A DNA stretch of 64,000 nucleotides, taken from Caldithrix sp. Lineage in GTDB: Bacteria; Calditrichota; Calditrichia; Calditrichales; Calditrichaceae. Numbering within the stretch: the stretch's first letter is position 1; each line of letters begins with the position of its first letter. Below, in pieces: positions 44,066-55,544 of this stretch. The position numbers and the translations under genes are program-made. The notes below the pieces were generated by a model, which did no database searches, was not told where the DNA came from, and saw only the letters and a program-made list of their open reading frames with translations. The stretch covers positions 1 to 64,000 of the forward strand of contig WJIP01000305.1 of assembly GCA_014730185.1 (NCBI GenBank), in the 5' to 3' direction.

Positions 44066-46345
44066 TTAATTATCCAGTCTGTCTACTATGAGAATCGTTG
44101 TGGCAACGCTGCTTAGTATGGCGGCCGCATCACGGATGGCTCCCGACCAGTCAATGCCTTCTCTTTCCTGTAATACCGGTACCACTATTGTACTGCCTGC
44201 GGTGATATCTTCCGGAAGATAGTCCCAGAACAGAAACTGGTTTTTTTGAAATGACCGGCCGTTGGCCAACCGAATAGTGACATTGTCTATGTCAGCAAGC
44301 TCCAGATAGCCTCCTGCAGATTGAATATAATGATTCAGACCTTTGCCTTTTTCGAATAGCACACTGCTGGGAAAGTAAACACCCCCTGTAACTTTAATGG
44401 TTGATTGCCGTTCCGGAATATTTATCCGATCGCCATTTTGAAGGTAAATATTTTCCTCGGAATCCGGATTTTTGAATATCTGTTGAAAATCAATACCAAT
44501 TTGTCCAACGTTGTTTTGAGAGCGGACTAAAGTAGCCCCCTGGAGATATGCTGTATTTTTTAATCCTCCGGCTCGTTTAATCATATCCGTTATCCGTTCG
44601 GTTTTGTTACGTAAAGTGTAAATTCCAGGACGGTTCACTTCTCCTCGCACGGAGATATTTCTTTGCAACTGCCAGTCACTGTTAGTTCTAATAAAAACAT
44701 TATCGAATGGTTGGAGAAAAAATAATTCGCTGTCATCTTTTATTAGATCTTTGGTATAGGTTGAATCAATATCAACATAGATAATTGTTGCCAATTGCTG
44801 TGGATTATTGTTTTTGGGATTGACGCGTGATATTTCAGCCTCCTGAATGACGGCATCTTTTCTAAAACCATTAGCGGTAAAAATTAGATCTTTTAGGGTC
44901 ATATCTTGTTTAAGTAAATATTTACCGGGTTTGTTAATCGCCCCGTATATGTTTACTGAATCCTGAGGAAATAAGGTTTTTTTGGATTGAATGGCAATAT
45001 TATCTTCGGGGGCCAACAGGAAATCCTGCTGAGCATTATTTAAAAATTGATTAAGATTGATTGAAAAAATTTGTTTTTTATCGTCAGGTAGTTTTCGTGT
45101 GATCTGAACCCGTTCCAGATAAGCGTCACCGCCCACGCTATCCACTCTGGCGAACAGCTCTTTAATGGTCATACCGGGAAAATACTCAAAGCGTTTGGGC
45201 CCATAAACAGGGCCTGTAAGGCTAATATAATTTCGCAACTCCCGGTCAATAACTGGTACGTTGATGCGGTCTCCGTGATGTAAGAAAATTTTCTGTTCAT
45301 TTTTTATAGATTTTCGATAATTTACATCGATCAATTTTCGATCACTGTGATTTACGATCCGCTCAATCTGTATATGATCGATATATGCATCTTCTTCAAA
45401 TCCACCGGCTAATTGAATTAGATCTCGTAGGGTCTCATTTTCTTTCAACTCATAAATTGCCGGCTTGGCGATCTGACCTGTAAGCGTTATGGTTTTATCT
45501 GAATCATGTACCACTAAGACATCGTTATGTTGTAGACGAACATCGGAAAATTTTTTCCCCGCCGTAATAAACTGATAGAAATCCAATCTTTTAAATACCT
45601 TGTCATTGCGTACAAGGGTAATGTCTCTTAACGATCCGTTGTTACTTACCCCGCCGGCATAAAACATCATATGAAATGGCGAAGTAAATGCCGGGACCGT
45701 AAAGATACCCGGATTATTAACAGCTCCTACAACAAAGATCCGCACCGTACGCAATTTTCCGAGAGCGATATCCAGGTAAGCCTTGTCTTTCAATATAGAT
45801 GAATAGGATTGCCCCATGACATTACGCAACTTCTCTTTGAGCTGATTCACCGTTAATCCCATGGCTTCAACAATACCGACTTCCGGAATAAATATTTGTC
45901 CTTGACGATTAATCGCTAAATCATGGCGCAATTCTACTTCACCCCAAACCGTAATAATGATTTCATCTCCGGGCCCCAAGGGATAATCGCGATCCACTGG
46001 GCCATAGACCTCGGGTTTAAAATCGATTTTTGCCTTCTGAAAAACATCAAATCCAAACCTTTCAATTTGGGGTTTCTTAGGCACGGACTCAGGTGTTTCG
46101 CTTTTAGGTTCTTCTTCCTTCTCCGACGCAACTGGTTCTTGTACCGGTACCTCAGATAAGGAATCTTCAAATACTTTGAGTGATCGGGCTTTATCGATTT
46201 TTGACTCCTGAGATTCCGGTAATTCGCCTAGGGATTCCAGTTGCTTTTTAACATCTTCCAATTTCCTCAGATCATCCAGGGATTGAGACCAAAGGTGCTG
46301 GCTGCAAAGAATTAATAGTGTGAAGTAAAATGCTAATATACGCAT
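44066..46345 (-). CDS. Polysaccharide export protein with multiple SLBB domains (Wza-like)
   Basis: 759 residues with a signal peptide (about 1-20) and no lipobox Cys. After a coiled, charged region (20-95) comes the Poly_export domain (DYPLGPGDEIIITVWGEVELRHDLAINRQGQIFIPEVG), then about six SLBB repeats, each with the NPGIF/KPAIY/RPGIY-type turn. A hydrophobic segment closes the protein (GAIRDAAAILSSVATTILIV). It forms the outer-membrane channel for exopolysaccharide or capsule. No polymerase or tyrosine kinase lies next to it; rfbC downstream may feed the same pathway. Confidence 0.92.
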   Translation of the reverse strand: MRILAFYFTLLILCSQHLWSQSLDDLRKLEDVKKQLESLGELPESQESKIDKARSLKVFEDSLSEVPVQEPVASEKEEEPKSETPESVPKKPQIERFGFDVFQKAKIDFKPEVYGPVDRDYPLGPGDEIIITVWGEVELRHDLAINRQGQIFIPEVGIVEAMGLTVNQLKEKLRNVMGQSYSSILKDKAYLDIALGKLRTVRIFVVGAVNNPGIFTVPAFTSPFHMMFYAGGVSNNGSLRDITLVRNDKVFKRLDFYQFITAGKKFSDVRLQHNDVLVVHDSDKTITLTGQIAKPAIYELKENETLRDLIQLAGGFEEDAYIDHIQIERIVNHSDRKLIDVNYRKSIKNEQKIFLHHGDRINVPVIDRELRNYISLTGPVYGPKRFEYFPGMTIKELFARVDSVGGDAYLERVQITRKLPDDKKQIFSINLNQFLNNAQQDFLLAPEDNIAIQSKKTLFPQDSVNIYGAINKPGKYLLKQDMTLKDLIFTANGFRKDAVIQEAEISRVNPKNNNPQQLATIIYVDIDSTYTKDLIKDDSELFFLQPFDNVFIRTNSDWQLQRNISVRGEVNRPGIYTLRNKTERITDMIKRAGGLKNTAYLQGATLVRSQNNVGQIGIDFQQIFKNPDSEENIYLQNGDRINIPERQSTIKVTGGVYFPSSVLFEKGKGLNHYIQSAGGYLELADIDNVTIRLANGRSFQKNQFLFWDYLPEDITAGSTIVVPVLQEREGIDWSGAIRDAAAILSSVATTILIVDRLDN

Positions 46346-46727
46346 GAATATATTCCCGTCTGATTATGAAATTTTCATTCTAAGTTTTTCCTTAGAATTT
46401 AAAACTTAGCATTCATAATGTTTAACAGATGTGAATTAAATCATATAATTGCTAAACACCAAAAATACGGTTTCGGAATTCCTTTTTCAATATTTTAATA
46501 ACGGAAATCGTAAATCTTTTAGTCGGTGCCTAAATGTATGAGATTCTTTCCGTATATCCGACAGCAGCATCTATTAATTAGAAAAAATAGTTGTGATAGG
46601 GTACTGAATTTTAGTAATATTAATAGAGAATGGAATGATTTACTTAGCCACTGGTCTCTTCAAAATATTGGAATTATGAATAGAAAAGTTACGTTAAGAA
46701 ATGGCGATTTTATATTAGAAAAAGATT
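46346..46727. other. Divergent intergenic region between exporter and efflux operon
   Basis: 382 bases. Contains the inverted repeat at 46377-46398 and most of a doubtful small frame (46526-46735). No clear promoter boxes for the efflux operon were found. Confidence 0.5.
46377..46398. promoter_or_regulatory. Inverted repeat upstream of the SLBB exporter gene
   Basis: ATTCTAAG-N6-CTTAGAAT, perfect 8-bp arms, centred about 42 bases upstream of the exporter start. The geometry fits a dimeric regulator site or a leader hairpin. Confidence 0.35.
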
Positions 46728-46735
46728 ATGCATAA
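46526..46735 (+). CDS. Possible small protein ahead of the efflux operon, unknown
   Basis: 69 codons from GTG, overlapping the start of the outer-membrane factor gene by eight bases. That overlap could couple translation. There is no clear ribosome binding site, and the product (rich in Arg, Asn and Leu, no membrane segment) matches nothing I know. It may be chance. Confidence 0.2.
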   Translation: MPKCMRFFPYIRQQHLLIRKNSCDRVLNFSNINREWNDLLSHWSLQNIGIMNRKVTLRNGDFILEKDYA

Positions 46736-48146
46736 AATTACGTCTAAAAATTTCAATTCTGCACTACATTTCGGTAAAATGCCTTTCGTATTCACGATCT
46801 TAAGTATGGTCATAATTAATGCTTGTGCTACTAGGACAAGGAACATTGCATTGGAATTTACTCCTCCGGAGCAGTTTTCCATAACCGGTGAACAAAAAAT
46901 GACTGACCAATGGTGGACCGCCTTTCAGGATTCATCACTTAATGCCCTGGTAGATCAGACCGTTCAGTCCAACTTCACAGTGAAATCAGCCTGGCAGCGT
47001 TTGTTAGCGGCCCGGGCAAGTGCAAACCGGGATAAGGCCAACCTCTTTCCGGACCTCGATATTTCGGCAAACGGGCAGGCACAACGCACTTCCGAAGGTG
47101 AAACGGAGCAAATCAGTTTAGGATTATCGTCCTCATATGAGTTGGATGTATGGGGTAAAATACCTGCGGGAGTAAAAGCTGAACGTTTACGCGCCGAGGC
47201 AACCCTTGCTGATTATAGAACTATGGCGATAACGCTCTCAGCCGAGGTCGTACGAACCTATTTTAGATTGATCGAAGCTAACAGTCAGAAAAAACTTCTT
47301 ATCAGACAGATTGATACAAATCAGAAACTCTTGAATCTTATTAAGAATCGATTTGGAAGTGGCCAGATTCGCAGCGTGGATATTCTGCGACAAAGACAAC
47401 TATTGGAATCGACATACGAACAAAAAATTACCGAAGAATCCCGTATTCAGGTATTAAAAAATCGTTTAGAAGTACTAATGGCAAAGCCTCCGCGGCAGAA
47501 GATCAATATTACCCGCGATCGATTGCCGCCATTACCTCAAACACCCGAGTCAGGTGTTCCAGCGGAGCTGGTTGGCAGGCGTCCGGATGTAAAAGCCGCA
47601 TATAAACGTCTGCTGGCGGCAGATCGAGATTTGGCTGTTGCCATAACAAATCAATTGCCCCGATTGGACCTGTCGGCTTCACTTTCAACAACAGCTGAAA
47701 ATGCAGGAAATCTGTTTGATTATTGGGTGAGTTCCATTGCCGGTGATCTGTTGGCGCCTGTTTTTTATGGTGGGCGATTGCGCGCTGAAGTGGACCGGCG
47801 ACAAGCTTTGAAAAAACAAAGACTTTATGAATATGAACAATCCATACTCAATGCCTTTCAGGAAGTGGAAGATGCCCTCATTCGAGAAAAAAAGCAGTTA
47901 CAACGGATACAAAGTCTTGAAGAACAGGTACGTCTGGCCAGGTTAACCAGTGAACAACTGCGTGTTGAATATTTAAACGGTTTGAGTGATTACCTTGATG
48001 TTCTGACTGCGTTTAATGATGAACAGCGCCTCCGGCGCAACCTATTGGCCGCGAAACTGGTTTTATTGGAGTATCGTGTTCAATTATACCGGGCATTGGC
48101 CGGAAGAATTGCCGATAAGAGAGATCGTATACCTAAAGGGAAATAA
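46728..48146 (+). CDS. RND efflux outer-membrane lipoprotein (NodT/TolC type)
   Basis: 472 residues. A long n-region and hydrophobic core end in MVIINACATRT, a lipobox. The mature part has two OEP repeats: QWWTAFQDSSLNALVDQTVQSN, LDVWGKIPAGVKAE, VPAELVGRRPDVKAAYKRLLAAD, and the helical coiled-coil ends RQLLEST and LSDYLDVLTAFNDEQRL. These are typical of NodT-family factors. It provides the exit duct for the pump encoded downstream. Confidence 0.93.
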   Translation: MHKITSKNFNSALHFGKMPFVFTILSMVIINACATRTRNIALEFTPPEQFSITGEQKMTDQWWTAFQDSSLNALVDQTVQSNFTVKSAWQRLLAARASANRDKANLFPDLDISANGQAQRTSEGETEQISLGLSSSYELDVWGKIPAGVKAERLRAEATLADYRTMAITLSAEVVRTYFRLIEANSQKKLLIRQIDTNQKLLNLIKNRFGSGQIRSVDILRQRQLLESTYEQKITEESRIQVLKNRLEVLMAKPPRQKINITRDRLPPLPQTPESGVPAELVGRRPDVKAAYKRLLAADRDLAVAITNQLPRLDLSASLSTTAENAGNLFDYWVSSIAGDLLAPVFYGGRLRAEVDRRQALKKQRLYEYEQSILNAFQEVEDALIREKKQLQRIQSLEEQVRLARLTSEQLRVEYLNGLSDYLDVLTAFNDEQRLRRNLLAAKLVLLEYRVQLYRALAGRIADKRDRIPKGK

Positions 48147-48196
48147 GTCAATAATTTTCAAGTTTTGCTTAATGTACATTAACCGGAATTAATAAA

Positions 48197-49444
48197 ATGC
48201 ATTGGAAAAAAACATTACTGATTTCAGCTACCATCTTGTTTATAAGTGTTATCATTACAACGTTAATTTTTTCAACAGAACCGGAAGCTACCAGTGAAGG
48301 CGCCACCAAAAAAACAGCTATGCTGGTTGATGTTATCGAAGTTCAAAAAGGTGAGTTTCAACCATTGATCGTAGCAATGGGCACCGTTGAACCTGCTCAG
48401 GATATTATATTGAGTCCGAGAGTTGGCGGCGAAATTATAAAACGATCAACTTCTTTCATTCCCGGAGGCATTGTTCGTAAAGGTGAAATAATGTTGCAGA
48501 TTGATCCAGCCGATTTCCAGAATACTTTAAAGCGACATCAAAGTGATCTTAGACAGGCTACAGCCGATTTAAATATAGAAATGGGTAGACAGAATGTAGC
48601 CAGGAAAGATTATCAGTTGCTTGATGAGGTATTATCCGCTGAGAATGAGGCACTTGTTTTGCGCAAGCCTCAGCTCAATGCAGCGCGGGCAGAGGTAGAA
48701 GCGGCCCGGGCGGTGGTTAAACAGGCCAAGCTGGAGCTGGAACGAACAAATATTCGGGCCCCCTTCGATGCACATGTACTAAGTCGAAATGTAAATGTCG
48801 GCTCGCAGGTGGCTCCCGGGGACAATCTTGGCCATATCGTAGGACTTGATACATATTGGGTTGTGGTAACCATACCTCAATCAAAACTACGCTGGATTTC
48901 GTTTTCGTATTCAGCAGGACAAAAAGGTGCCGAAGTCCGGATCCAAAACCGAACGGCTTGGCCGGCCGGAGATTTTAGGACAGGCTATGTATACAAATGG
49001 ATTGGCGCCCTTCAGGATGGTACGCGGATGGCTAGAATATTGGTGACGGTTGATGATCCCTTAGCCCATAAAAGTGCATCAACTCAGTTGCCGCGTTTGA
49101 TGATTGATGCTTTTGTAGAGGCACGCATTAAGGGTAAGAAATTAAACGATGTCATTCGGGTTAATCGGGACTACATTCGGAAAAACAACACGGTTTGGGT
49201 GATGAAAAACCATAAGCTTCGTATTAAAGATTTAAGCATTATCGTGCGCGATCAAGAATACGCATATATACAAGAAGGTCTTGTGGATGGCGACAGTATC
49301 GTTACCACCAATTTGACAACAGTTGTTGATGGAGCTCGATTACGGTTGAGCGGGCGTCAGCCCAGGCCTGACCAGGAAGATTCTTCTGCATATGGACGAC
49401 CATTGCCCGGAGATACTGTGAACACGGGAGCTAAGTCCAGATGA
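48197..49444 (+). CDS. RND efflux periplasmic adaptor (membrane fusion protein)
   Basis: 415 residues. One N-terminal membrane anchor or uncleaved signal (about 7-27), then the HlyD-type lipoyl halves ([34 protein letters not shown] and [30 protein letters not shown]) around a helical hairpin, followed by the beta-barrel and membrane-proximal domains. No lipobox is present. It overlaps the pump gene by four bases (ATGA). Confidence 0.93.
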   Translation: MHWKKTLLISATILFISVIITTLIFSTEPEATSEGATKKTAMLVDVIEVQKGEFQPLIVAMGTVEPAQDIILSPRVGGEIIKRSTSFIPGGIVRKGEIMLQIDPADFQNTLKRHQSDLRQATADLNIEMGRQNVARKDYQLLDEVLSAENEALVLRKPQLNAARAEVEAARAVVKQAKLELERTNIRAPFDAHVLSRNVNVGSQVAPGDNLGHIVGLDTYWVVVTIPQSKLRWISFSYSAGQKGAEVRIQNRTAWPAGDFRTGYVYKWIGALQDGTRMARILVTVDDPLAHKSASTQLPRLMIDAFVEARIKGKKLNDVIRVNRDYIRKNNTVWVMKNHKLRIKDLSIIVRDQEYAYIQEGLVDGDSIVTTNLTTVVDGARLRLSGRQPRPDQEDSSAYGRPLPGDTVNTGAKSR

Positions 49445-52400
49445 CTTCAGTCACGCGTAATAACACAGCCAAATCAATGGATCAAAAAGGGCCCATAGCA
49501 TGGATGGCCCGTAATTCTATTGCTGCAAATTTATTGATGATTATATTGCTGGGTGGGGGAGTCTGGACAGCTTATAATATCCAGAAAGAAGTATTCCCCC
49601 AGTTTCAATTGGATATCGTTGAAGTTAGTGTCGTTTACCCCGGGGCAGCGCCGGCTGAGGTGGAGCAGGGTATTTTACTCCCAGTAGAGGAAGCAATCAG
49701 AGGAGTACAGGGCATTAAGGAAGTAACCTCCACCGCCAGAGAAGGTTCGGGAAGAATTCAAATAGAATTGGTAGTCGGCACCAATCGGATGAAGGCATTT
49801 CAGGATATTGATCAGGCTGTTAACCGTATCCGTACATTTCCTGATGACATAGAAGAGCCTGAGGTGCGGTTGCAAGCCCGTCAGCGAGATGTTATGGAAA
49901 TTGGTTTATATGGACAAGTTGATATATGGACGTTAAGAAAAATAGCCGAGCGGTTAAGAGATCGTTTATTGAGCGATCCAGCTATTACGCAGGTTGAGTT
50001 GGGTAATGTTCCGGACTATGTTACCCATGTTGAAATCCCGCGGCACCGATTGCGCGAATACGGGATTAAATTGGGTGAGGTTGCGGATATCATTGTTCAA
50101 TCCAGTGAGGATGTTCCTGCCGGAGCCGTTGAAACCAGCAGCGGAGAAATTCTGTTAAGGATGAAAGAGCGCAAACAGTGGGCTAAAGAGTTTGCAAACA
50201 TAGATATCATTTCCTCTGCAGAAGGGGGAAGCGTTACCTTAGCCGATTTGGCTGAAATTACCGATGGCTTCGAAGAAACGGGGTTCCACTCTCAGTTTAA
50301 TCGTCAACCATCGGTCGAAATTGAAATTTTCCGCATAGGCGGCCAGTCGCCTCTGGAAATCGCCGAGACGGTTAAAACCATACTCGAAGATTTCTCCAAA
50401 TCATTACCCGAGGGTGTACAATACCGCATTGATAGTAACCGCGCTGATGATTATGAGCAACGATTATCGTTACTGATTGAGAATGGAATTATTGCCATTC
50501 TGATTGTATTTCTTATACTGGCCTTATTTCTGGAATATCGATTGGCTTTTTGGGTAATGATGGGTATGACCATCTCTTTTGTGGGTGGAGTTGCAATACT
50601 ACCCATTATAGATGTAAGTATCAACATGATATCGATGTTCGCCTTTTTGGTTGTACTGGGTATTGTTGTGGACGACGCGATTGTCGTAGGTGAGAATGTC
50701 TTTGAGTATCGGGAACAGGGCATGAGCGCTTTGGCTGCAGCCATCCAGGGAGCCAGAGATATCTCAAGACCGGTTATTTTTAGTATATTAACCAATATCA
50801 TTGCATTTATTCCTCTGCTCTTAATCCCCGGAACTACCGGTAAATTCTGGTGGCCTTTGCCAGCAGTGGTTATTACAGTGCTCGCCGTTTCACTTTTAGA
50901 GGCACTATTTATATTACCGGCACATCTCGGACACGTTTCCAAAAAAACGGGGCATATTTTAGGTCCCCTAATGACACGATGGCAAAAAGGATTTGCCTGG
51001 CGGGCCAATCGGTTTGTCGACCGTTATTACCGGGGGTTCCTGGATTTGTGTTTACGACACCGCTATATAACGCTTAGTTCAGCCATCGCGCTGCTGATTG
51101 TTGTCGGTGGTTTTGCCTACAGCGATCATATGGGCATGATCATGATGCCCGAAGTCTCAGCAGATGAAATTGAAGCTGGCGTTTCACTTCCTGTGGGTAC
51201 AACTCCCGATCAGGCGGCTAAAGTTGCGGTTGAAGTAACAGAATCTACCCATCGTATGTTTGAGAGGCATGACCTGCATTTGGTCGCCGAAGGGATAAAA
51301 ACCAATGTGCGCGGACAAAGTTTTATTGATGTTGAAATTGTGATGAAACCACCGGATGAGCGTGATATGACTGCTAGTGACGTTATAGAACTCTGGCGCG
51401 ATGAAATTGGTGATATCGAAGGGGTGGACCAGATAACATTTGAAGCGGAAAGAGGACCGGGTGGTTGGCAACAGGATATAAGCGTCGACCTGAGTCACTC
51501 GAATATCGAAGTTCTGGAAAAAGCCAGTCAGACGTTTTTGGAACGTGTCAGTCAATTTGAAGAGACCCGGGATGTCAACGATAACTATAACAAGGGTAAA
51601 GAACAATTTGATTTTATTTTGCGGCCTGAAGGCCGTAATCTGGGCCTTACGCCAACGGAAGTGGGACAACAGATTCGGGACGCATTTTATGGCGCGCTTG
51701 CCATGCGTCAGTTAAGGGGTACCAATGAAATTGAAGTTCGGGTAAAGTTGCCGCGTGAAGAACGCAAAGATTTGCATCACCTGGAAGATCTGGTTATTCG
51801 CACAGATTCTGGTATGGAGGTACCCTTAATGGATGTTGTGGAAATCAAGAGAGGAGAAGCGTTCACATCCATTAACCGCCGCGATGGCCGACGTGTGGTT
51901 TCTGTAGGAATGGATGTAGAACCCAAGCGGGCAATCACACGGGTTATAAAAGCAATACAGGGTGAAATTCTTCCTCAATTACGTGGCGATTTTCCGGGGA
52001 TTACTTGGAGTTTTCAGGGCAGTCAGGCGGAGATGCGCGAATCTACACAGGCATTGTGGGGCGGATTTGCGTTGGCAATGGCGGTCGTCTTTGCATTGTT
52101 GGCCATTGCCTTCGGCAGTTATATACAGCCATTAATTGTTATGTCGGCTATACCCTTTGGCATTGTGGGCGCTGTTATTGGTCATATTTTGCTGGGGTAT
52201 GACTTATCTTTGATAAGTCTCATGGGGGTTGTGGCTCTTTCCGGTGTGGTTGTGAACGATTCCTTAATCATGATTGATTATGCCAACCGGCAGCGAGCAG
52301 AACATTCGGTTTTTGAAGCGATTCACATGGCAGGAATGCGAAGATTCAGACCAATCATGTTGACGACAATAACTACCTTCGGCGGTCTAACGCCTATTAT

Positions 52401-52557
52401 CCTGGAAACCTCACGGCAGGCCTATTATCTGATCCCTATGGCTATCTCACTGGGTTTCGGTATTGTTTTTGCAACAGCCATTATCCTTGTCATTGTACCC
52501 AGCCTATATCTTATTTTGGAAGATATCATATCCTTTTTCAAAGTTAATACCACATAA
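49441..52557 (+). CDS. RND efflux pump permease (AcrB/HAE family)
   Basis: 1038 residues with the twelve membrane segments and two large periplasmic loops of RND exporters. The Asp pair of the proton relay is present in [13 protein letters not shown]. In the second relay helix the Lys of AcrB (position 940, in A-K-N) reads Asn ([14 protein letters not shown]), a form seen in some RND branches. Expected to expel drugs, bile-like compounds or lipids through the outer-membrane factor of the same operon; the substrate range is not readable. Confidence 0.93.
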   Translation: MTSVTRNNTAKSMDQKGPIAWMARNSIAANLLMIILLGGGVWTAYNIQKEVFPQFQLDIVEVSVVYPGAAPAEVEQGILLPVEEAIRGVQGIKEVTSTAREGSGRIQIELVVGTNRMKAFQDIDQAVNRIRTFPDDIEEPEVRLQARQRDVMEIGLYGQVDIWTLRKIAERLRDRLLSDPAITQVELGNVPDYVTHVEIPRHRLREYGIKLGEVADIIVQSSEDVPAGAVETSSGEILLRMKERKQWAKEFANIDIISSAEGGSVTLADLAEITDGFEETGFHSQFNRQPSVEIEIFRIGGQSPLEIAETVKTILEDFSKSLPEGVQYRIDSNRADDYEQRLSLLIENGIIAILIVFLILALFLEYRLAFWVMMGMTISFVGGVAILPIIDVSINMISMFAFLVVLGIVVDDAIVVGENVFEYREQGMSALAAAIQGARDISRPVIFSILTNIIAFIPLLLIPGTTGKFWWPLPAVVITVLAVSLLEALFILPAHLGHVSKKTGHILGPLMTRWQKGFAWRANRFVDRYYRGFLDLCLRHRYITLSSAIALLIVVGGFAYSDHMGMIMMPEVSADEIEAGVSLPVGTTPDQAAKVAVEVTESTHRMFERHDLHLVAEGIKTNVRGQSFIDVEIVMKPPDERDMTASDVIELWRDEIGDIEGVDQITFEAERGPGGWQQDISVDLSHSNIEVLEKASQTFLERVSQFEETRDVNDNYNKGKEQFDFILRPEGRNLGLTPTEVGQQIRDAFYGALAMRQLRGTNEIEVRVKLPREERKDLHHLEDLVIRTDSGMEVPLMDVVEIKRGEAFTSINRRDGRRVVSVGMDVEPKRAITRVIKAIQGEILPQLRGDFPGITWSFQGSQAEMRESTQALWGGFALAMAVVFALLAIAFGSYIQPLIVMSAIPFGIVGAVIGHILLGYDLSLISLMGVVALSGVVVNDSLIMIDYANRQRAEHSVFEAIHMAGMRRFRPIMLTTITTFGGLTPIILETSRQAYYLIPMAISLGFGIVFATAIILVIVPSLYLILEDIISFFKVNTT

Positions 52558-52608
52558 TTATTGCGGAGGTTAATGTATAGCCACATTGATATCAAACCTG
52601 AAATTAAG

Positions 52609-55386
52609 TTAGAAATGCGAAGAGAACCGGATATAGTAACGGTCATGATAATCATCCGTACTTCCCTTTGCTTTGGCGAATCCCAGTGCTAATCTGGCCA
52701 GAGCCGGTCCAAAACTCAATTCGGGTCCATAACTAAATACATCGGATTGACGGTCGTTTTCAATCCGCGCAAAATCAAAAAAAGCCGTTAGAAGAATATC
52801 TGATACGGGATAAGTTAAGATATCCAAACCACTGTATTTGTCCACCAAATAGGAAATTTCGTTTTTTGACCAGTATAGCCGTTTCCCCGTAATATCTTCA
52901 TCCAGACCGCGAACAACGCGTGTAAATTTATAATCCCGGGAAATGTTCAAACGATAAAATCGGTCGATACCTATGGTTTTAAGAGGAGGAAATGAGCCTT
53001 CAGAGCCGATAAAACTAAATTCGGACGACAGTCCCAGTTCTTCTCGTATGAATGTGCCGGCAATCTTCGTATCCCATTGCCAAACACTAAAATCGAACTG
53101 ACTTGCCAATGATTGAAAGTATCGGGTTGAAAAGCTAAATTCCCGTTTGGGTAAAATGGGATAGTAGTTGGTTGGCAGATGGTAGTTGAAATTAATGCCA
53201 ACGGACGGACCATTGTAATTAAAGGTACCGGAATACTGTTCATAGTTTTCTATAAATTTATGATGATTCAAGGAATACGAGAAGTGCGGTATTAGGACTG
53301 AACGGGGATTTCCCTTAATAAAAAATGGTTTTTGCAAGTGAACATGTCCGATAGTTTGGTAAAGTTTAATATATTTTTTTTGATCAAAAGAAAACAGCAC
53401 CGGCCCGTGATAAACGGAGGATATAACCTGACTGTCAAATACCTGTAAAATATGGGAGAGAACTCCCACCGACTGGTCCGGCTCATCCGGAAAAATAACA
53501 AAGGCTCCTATTAATGCCTGCCTTTGAAGTGCTTCTATCCAAGCCGTCATCCCATAGAGTCCAAATCCCAGTTTCTTATCCGCCGTTGGCCAGGCGAATG
53601 AAATCAGATGCTCCATGGGCCAGGCTGTAAAATGTTTTTGTTGGGGTTGACTAAAAGTTATGGATGTGTCCGGTAGCTGTATAACATCAACAGGTTGTGA
53701 TTTTTTGGTGATCCAGGACGCATAATGAGGCTTAAAGGTTACATTAAATGGCTTCACATGCATTGTTTGCAATGAGTCAACCGGAAAAGTGACAAAATGA
53801 TTTTGGATACTGTTTTCGTTATGTTGTAAGATCAGGCGATCGCGGGATTGATCTATGGCATGAATCCAGTATTCATCCAAATGATTGATGTTGGTTCGAA
53901 CCTTTTTATTGTGAAGACCAACGGTAGCTATAGCAGGGTGTTTATCAATATATCGATTAAACACAATGGTATTCTCATTCACAAAATAGGGATCCCGATC
54001 ATCTGTATTATCGTTAGTGATTGCGTGCAAGGTTTCCTGTTCTAATAGAAATAGATCACGGGTGCCGTCCGATCTTTGTCCGCTAAAGACCATTTGTTCG
54101 TTGCTATTGAAATCCATACTACCAATTGTCATTGGTGTTCGCCATACTATTTGAGTCGTGTCCCGGGCAAGATTGTATTGGTGTAAAACGGAAGCGGAAG
54201 GTGTGATCTCGGCCAACACTAAAGTATTATTACCGGTAAATGTGGCCTGCGTGCTGCGGATTTTGTCAAAAATGGTTGAGATGCTTGCCGTATGACGGTC
54301 ATATATAAACCAACGATAAGTAATTCCAAGTTGATTTTCTCGTATGCCGTAATTCAATCTACCGAAAGCGTAATAACGGCCGTTTGGACTAGAGAATAAA
54401 TCGGTATGCAGATGATTAGTTATGAATTCCGGTGCATTGTTTTGATTTTCATTAATGGATTTTATATATGCGGTTCTATAACGATGGATTTCGTCCATTT
54501 GCACAACCATGGCAAAAGTGGAATCATCCTGGGGAACGGGTAGCATTTGTAATATCCGATGTCGGGATTCAGGGATATTTTGGCCTATAGGTTTATAGGG
54601 ATAGTCTGCCCAGCGATCTCCGTAATATAAAACCATGTGACGGACAAACCGTTTAAAAATTATCCGTGGAGGGTCGTCATACACGGCTTCGAATGCGTTT
54701 TCAAAATCATAATAAAGGCCATCTGCATTATGAGACATTACTTGCACGAGGGATGAATCTCCATACTGATCGGCCAGAAAGCGTACGAATGCATGGGCGG
54801 ATGAATACAAGAGGCGACCGTTACCCAGATTTTCCAAAGACCGGTAATTGAGACGGCCTGTTAACAAAGCGTTTTTTAAATATAAATCACCCCGGTAGGC
54901 GTTCCAATTTTCTGAATAATACTGTGCTGTACCTTCATAAAACCAGCGCGGGGTGGTAAGGTTCATAATTTGGCCGACAAAATGCAGTTTGCGTTTTAAT
55001 TTTCGGAAGGTTACATAGTGTGCCAGTTCATGCTTAAGCACCATGCTGTACCAGGGTACTGTGCCTGTGGTATTGTTCATATACATTGAGGAAAGAGCAT
55101 AAATAACAACAGATTCTCCGATTGCAAAACCATTGGAGAGATCCGGTGCATCGGTTAATATGATGCGTACTTTATCCTTTCGGAAGGAATCCAGGGGTAA
55201 ATCAAAAATACGGGCCATTCGGGGCAAAGTTTGTTCGGCGATAGTTAATAATGAATCTGCCAGGTTTTTATTACGCGGCATATATTCCAGCCTGGCATAT
55301 TGACCTTCAATTTCATACCAGCTTTGAGAATATAAACATTGACCGAACAAAATAAGTAACATGGTGAGTGTTAATTTATATCGCAT
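52609..55386 (-). CDS. Outer-membrane protein: zinc metalloprotease-like domain, propeller region and C-terminal barrel
   Basis: 925 residues with a signal peptide (about 1-21). I chose the ATG at 55386, six bases after GAAGGA, over in-frame ATGs further upstream. The N-terminal domain has H119-E-L-A-H123 and a Glu in WFYEGTAQY, a gluzincin-like zinc site resembling peptidase-MA. The centre has degenerate propeller repeats (MDFNSNEQMVFSGQRSDGTRDLFLL), and the last ~350 residues look like beta-barrel strands ending in HF. Same order of parts as the protein at 28047, but weakly similar in sequence. Convergent with the RND operon. Confidence 0.72.
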   Translation of the reverse strand: MRYKLTLTMLLILFGQCLYSQSWYEIEGQYARLEYMPRNKNLADSLLTIAEQTLPRMARIFDLPLDSFRKDKVRIILTDAPDLSNGFAIGESVVIYALSSMYMNNTTGTVPWYSMVLKHELAHYVTFRKLKRKLHFVGQIMNLTTPRWFYEGTAQYYSENWNAYRGDLYLKNALLTGRLNYRSLENLGNGRLLYSSAHAFVRFLADQYGDSSLVQVMSHNADGLYYDFENAFEAVYDDPPRIIFKRFVRHMVLYYGDRWADYPYKPIGQNIPESRHRILQMLPVPQDDSTFAMVVQMDEIHRYRTAYIKSINENQNNAPEFITNHLHTDLFSSPNGRYYAFGRLNYGIRENQLGITYRWFIYDRHTASISTIFDKIRSTQATFTGNNTLVLAEITPSASVLHQYNLARDTTQIVWRTPMTIGSMDFNSNEQMVFSGQRSDGTRDLFLLEQETLHAITNDNTDDRDPYFVNENTIVFNRYIDKHPAIATVGLHNKKVRTNINHLDEYWIHAIDQSRDRLILQHNENSIQNHFVTFPVDSLQTMHVKPFNVTFKPHYASWITKKSQPVDVIQLPDTSITFSQPQQKHFTAWPMEHLISFAWPTADKKLGFGLYGMTAWIEALQRQALIGAFVIFPDEPDQSVGVLSHILQVFDSQVISSVYHGPVLFSFDQKKYIKLYQTIGHVHLQKPFFIKGNPRSVLIPHFSYSLNHHKFIENYEQYSGTFNYNGPSVGINFNYHLPTNYYPILPKREFSFSTRYFQSLASQFDFSVWQWDTKIAGTFIREELGLSSEFSFIGSEGSFPPLKTIGIDRFYRLNISRDYKFTRVVRGLDEDITGKRLYWSKNEISYLVDKYSGLDILTYPVSDILLTAFFDFARIENDRQSDVFSYGPELSFGPALARLALGFAKAKGSTDDYHDRYYIRFSSHF

Positions 55387-55478
55387 GGACATTCCTTCTT
55401 TGGTCATAGTTTGTAACATGAGATGACATTGGCATTACAAATAAATAACTTTTTTTATGCAAGAAACCTCTCTTTTAA

Positions 55479-55507
55479 TTGCGTCCAGAGTTTAACCAAT
55501 TTATATT
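55479..55507 (+). promoter_or_regulatory. Sigma-70-type promoter of the lone receiver gene
   Basis: TTGCGT (55479-55484), 17-base spacer, TATATT (55502-55507), 38 bases before the ATG at 55545. Confidence 0.55.
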
Positions 55508-55544
55508 AAAACCTTGTAAAAAAAAATGAAAACAATCAGTCGTT

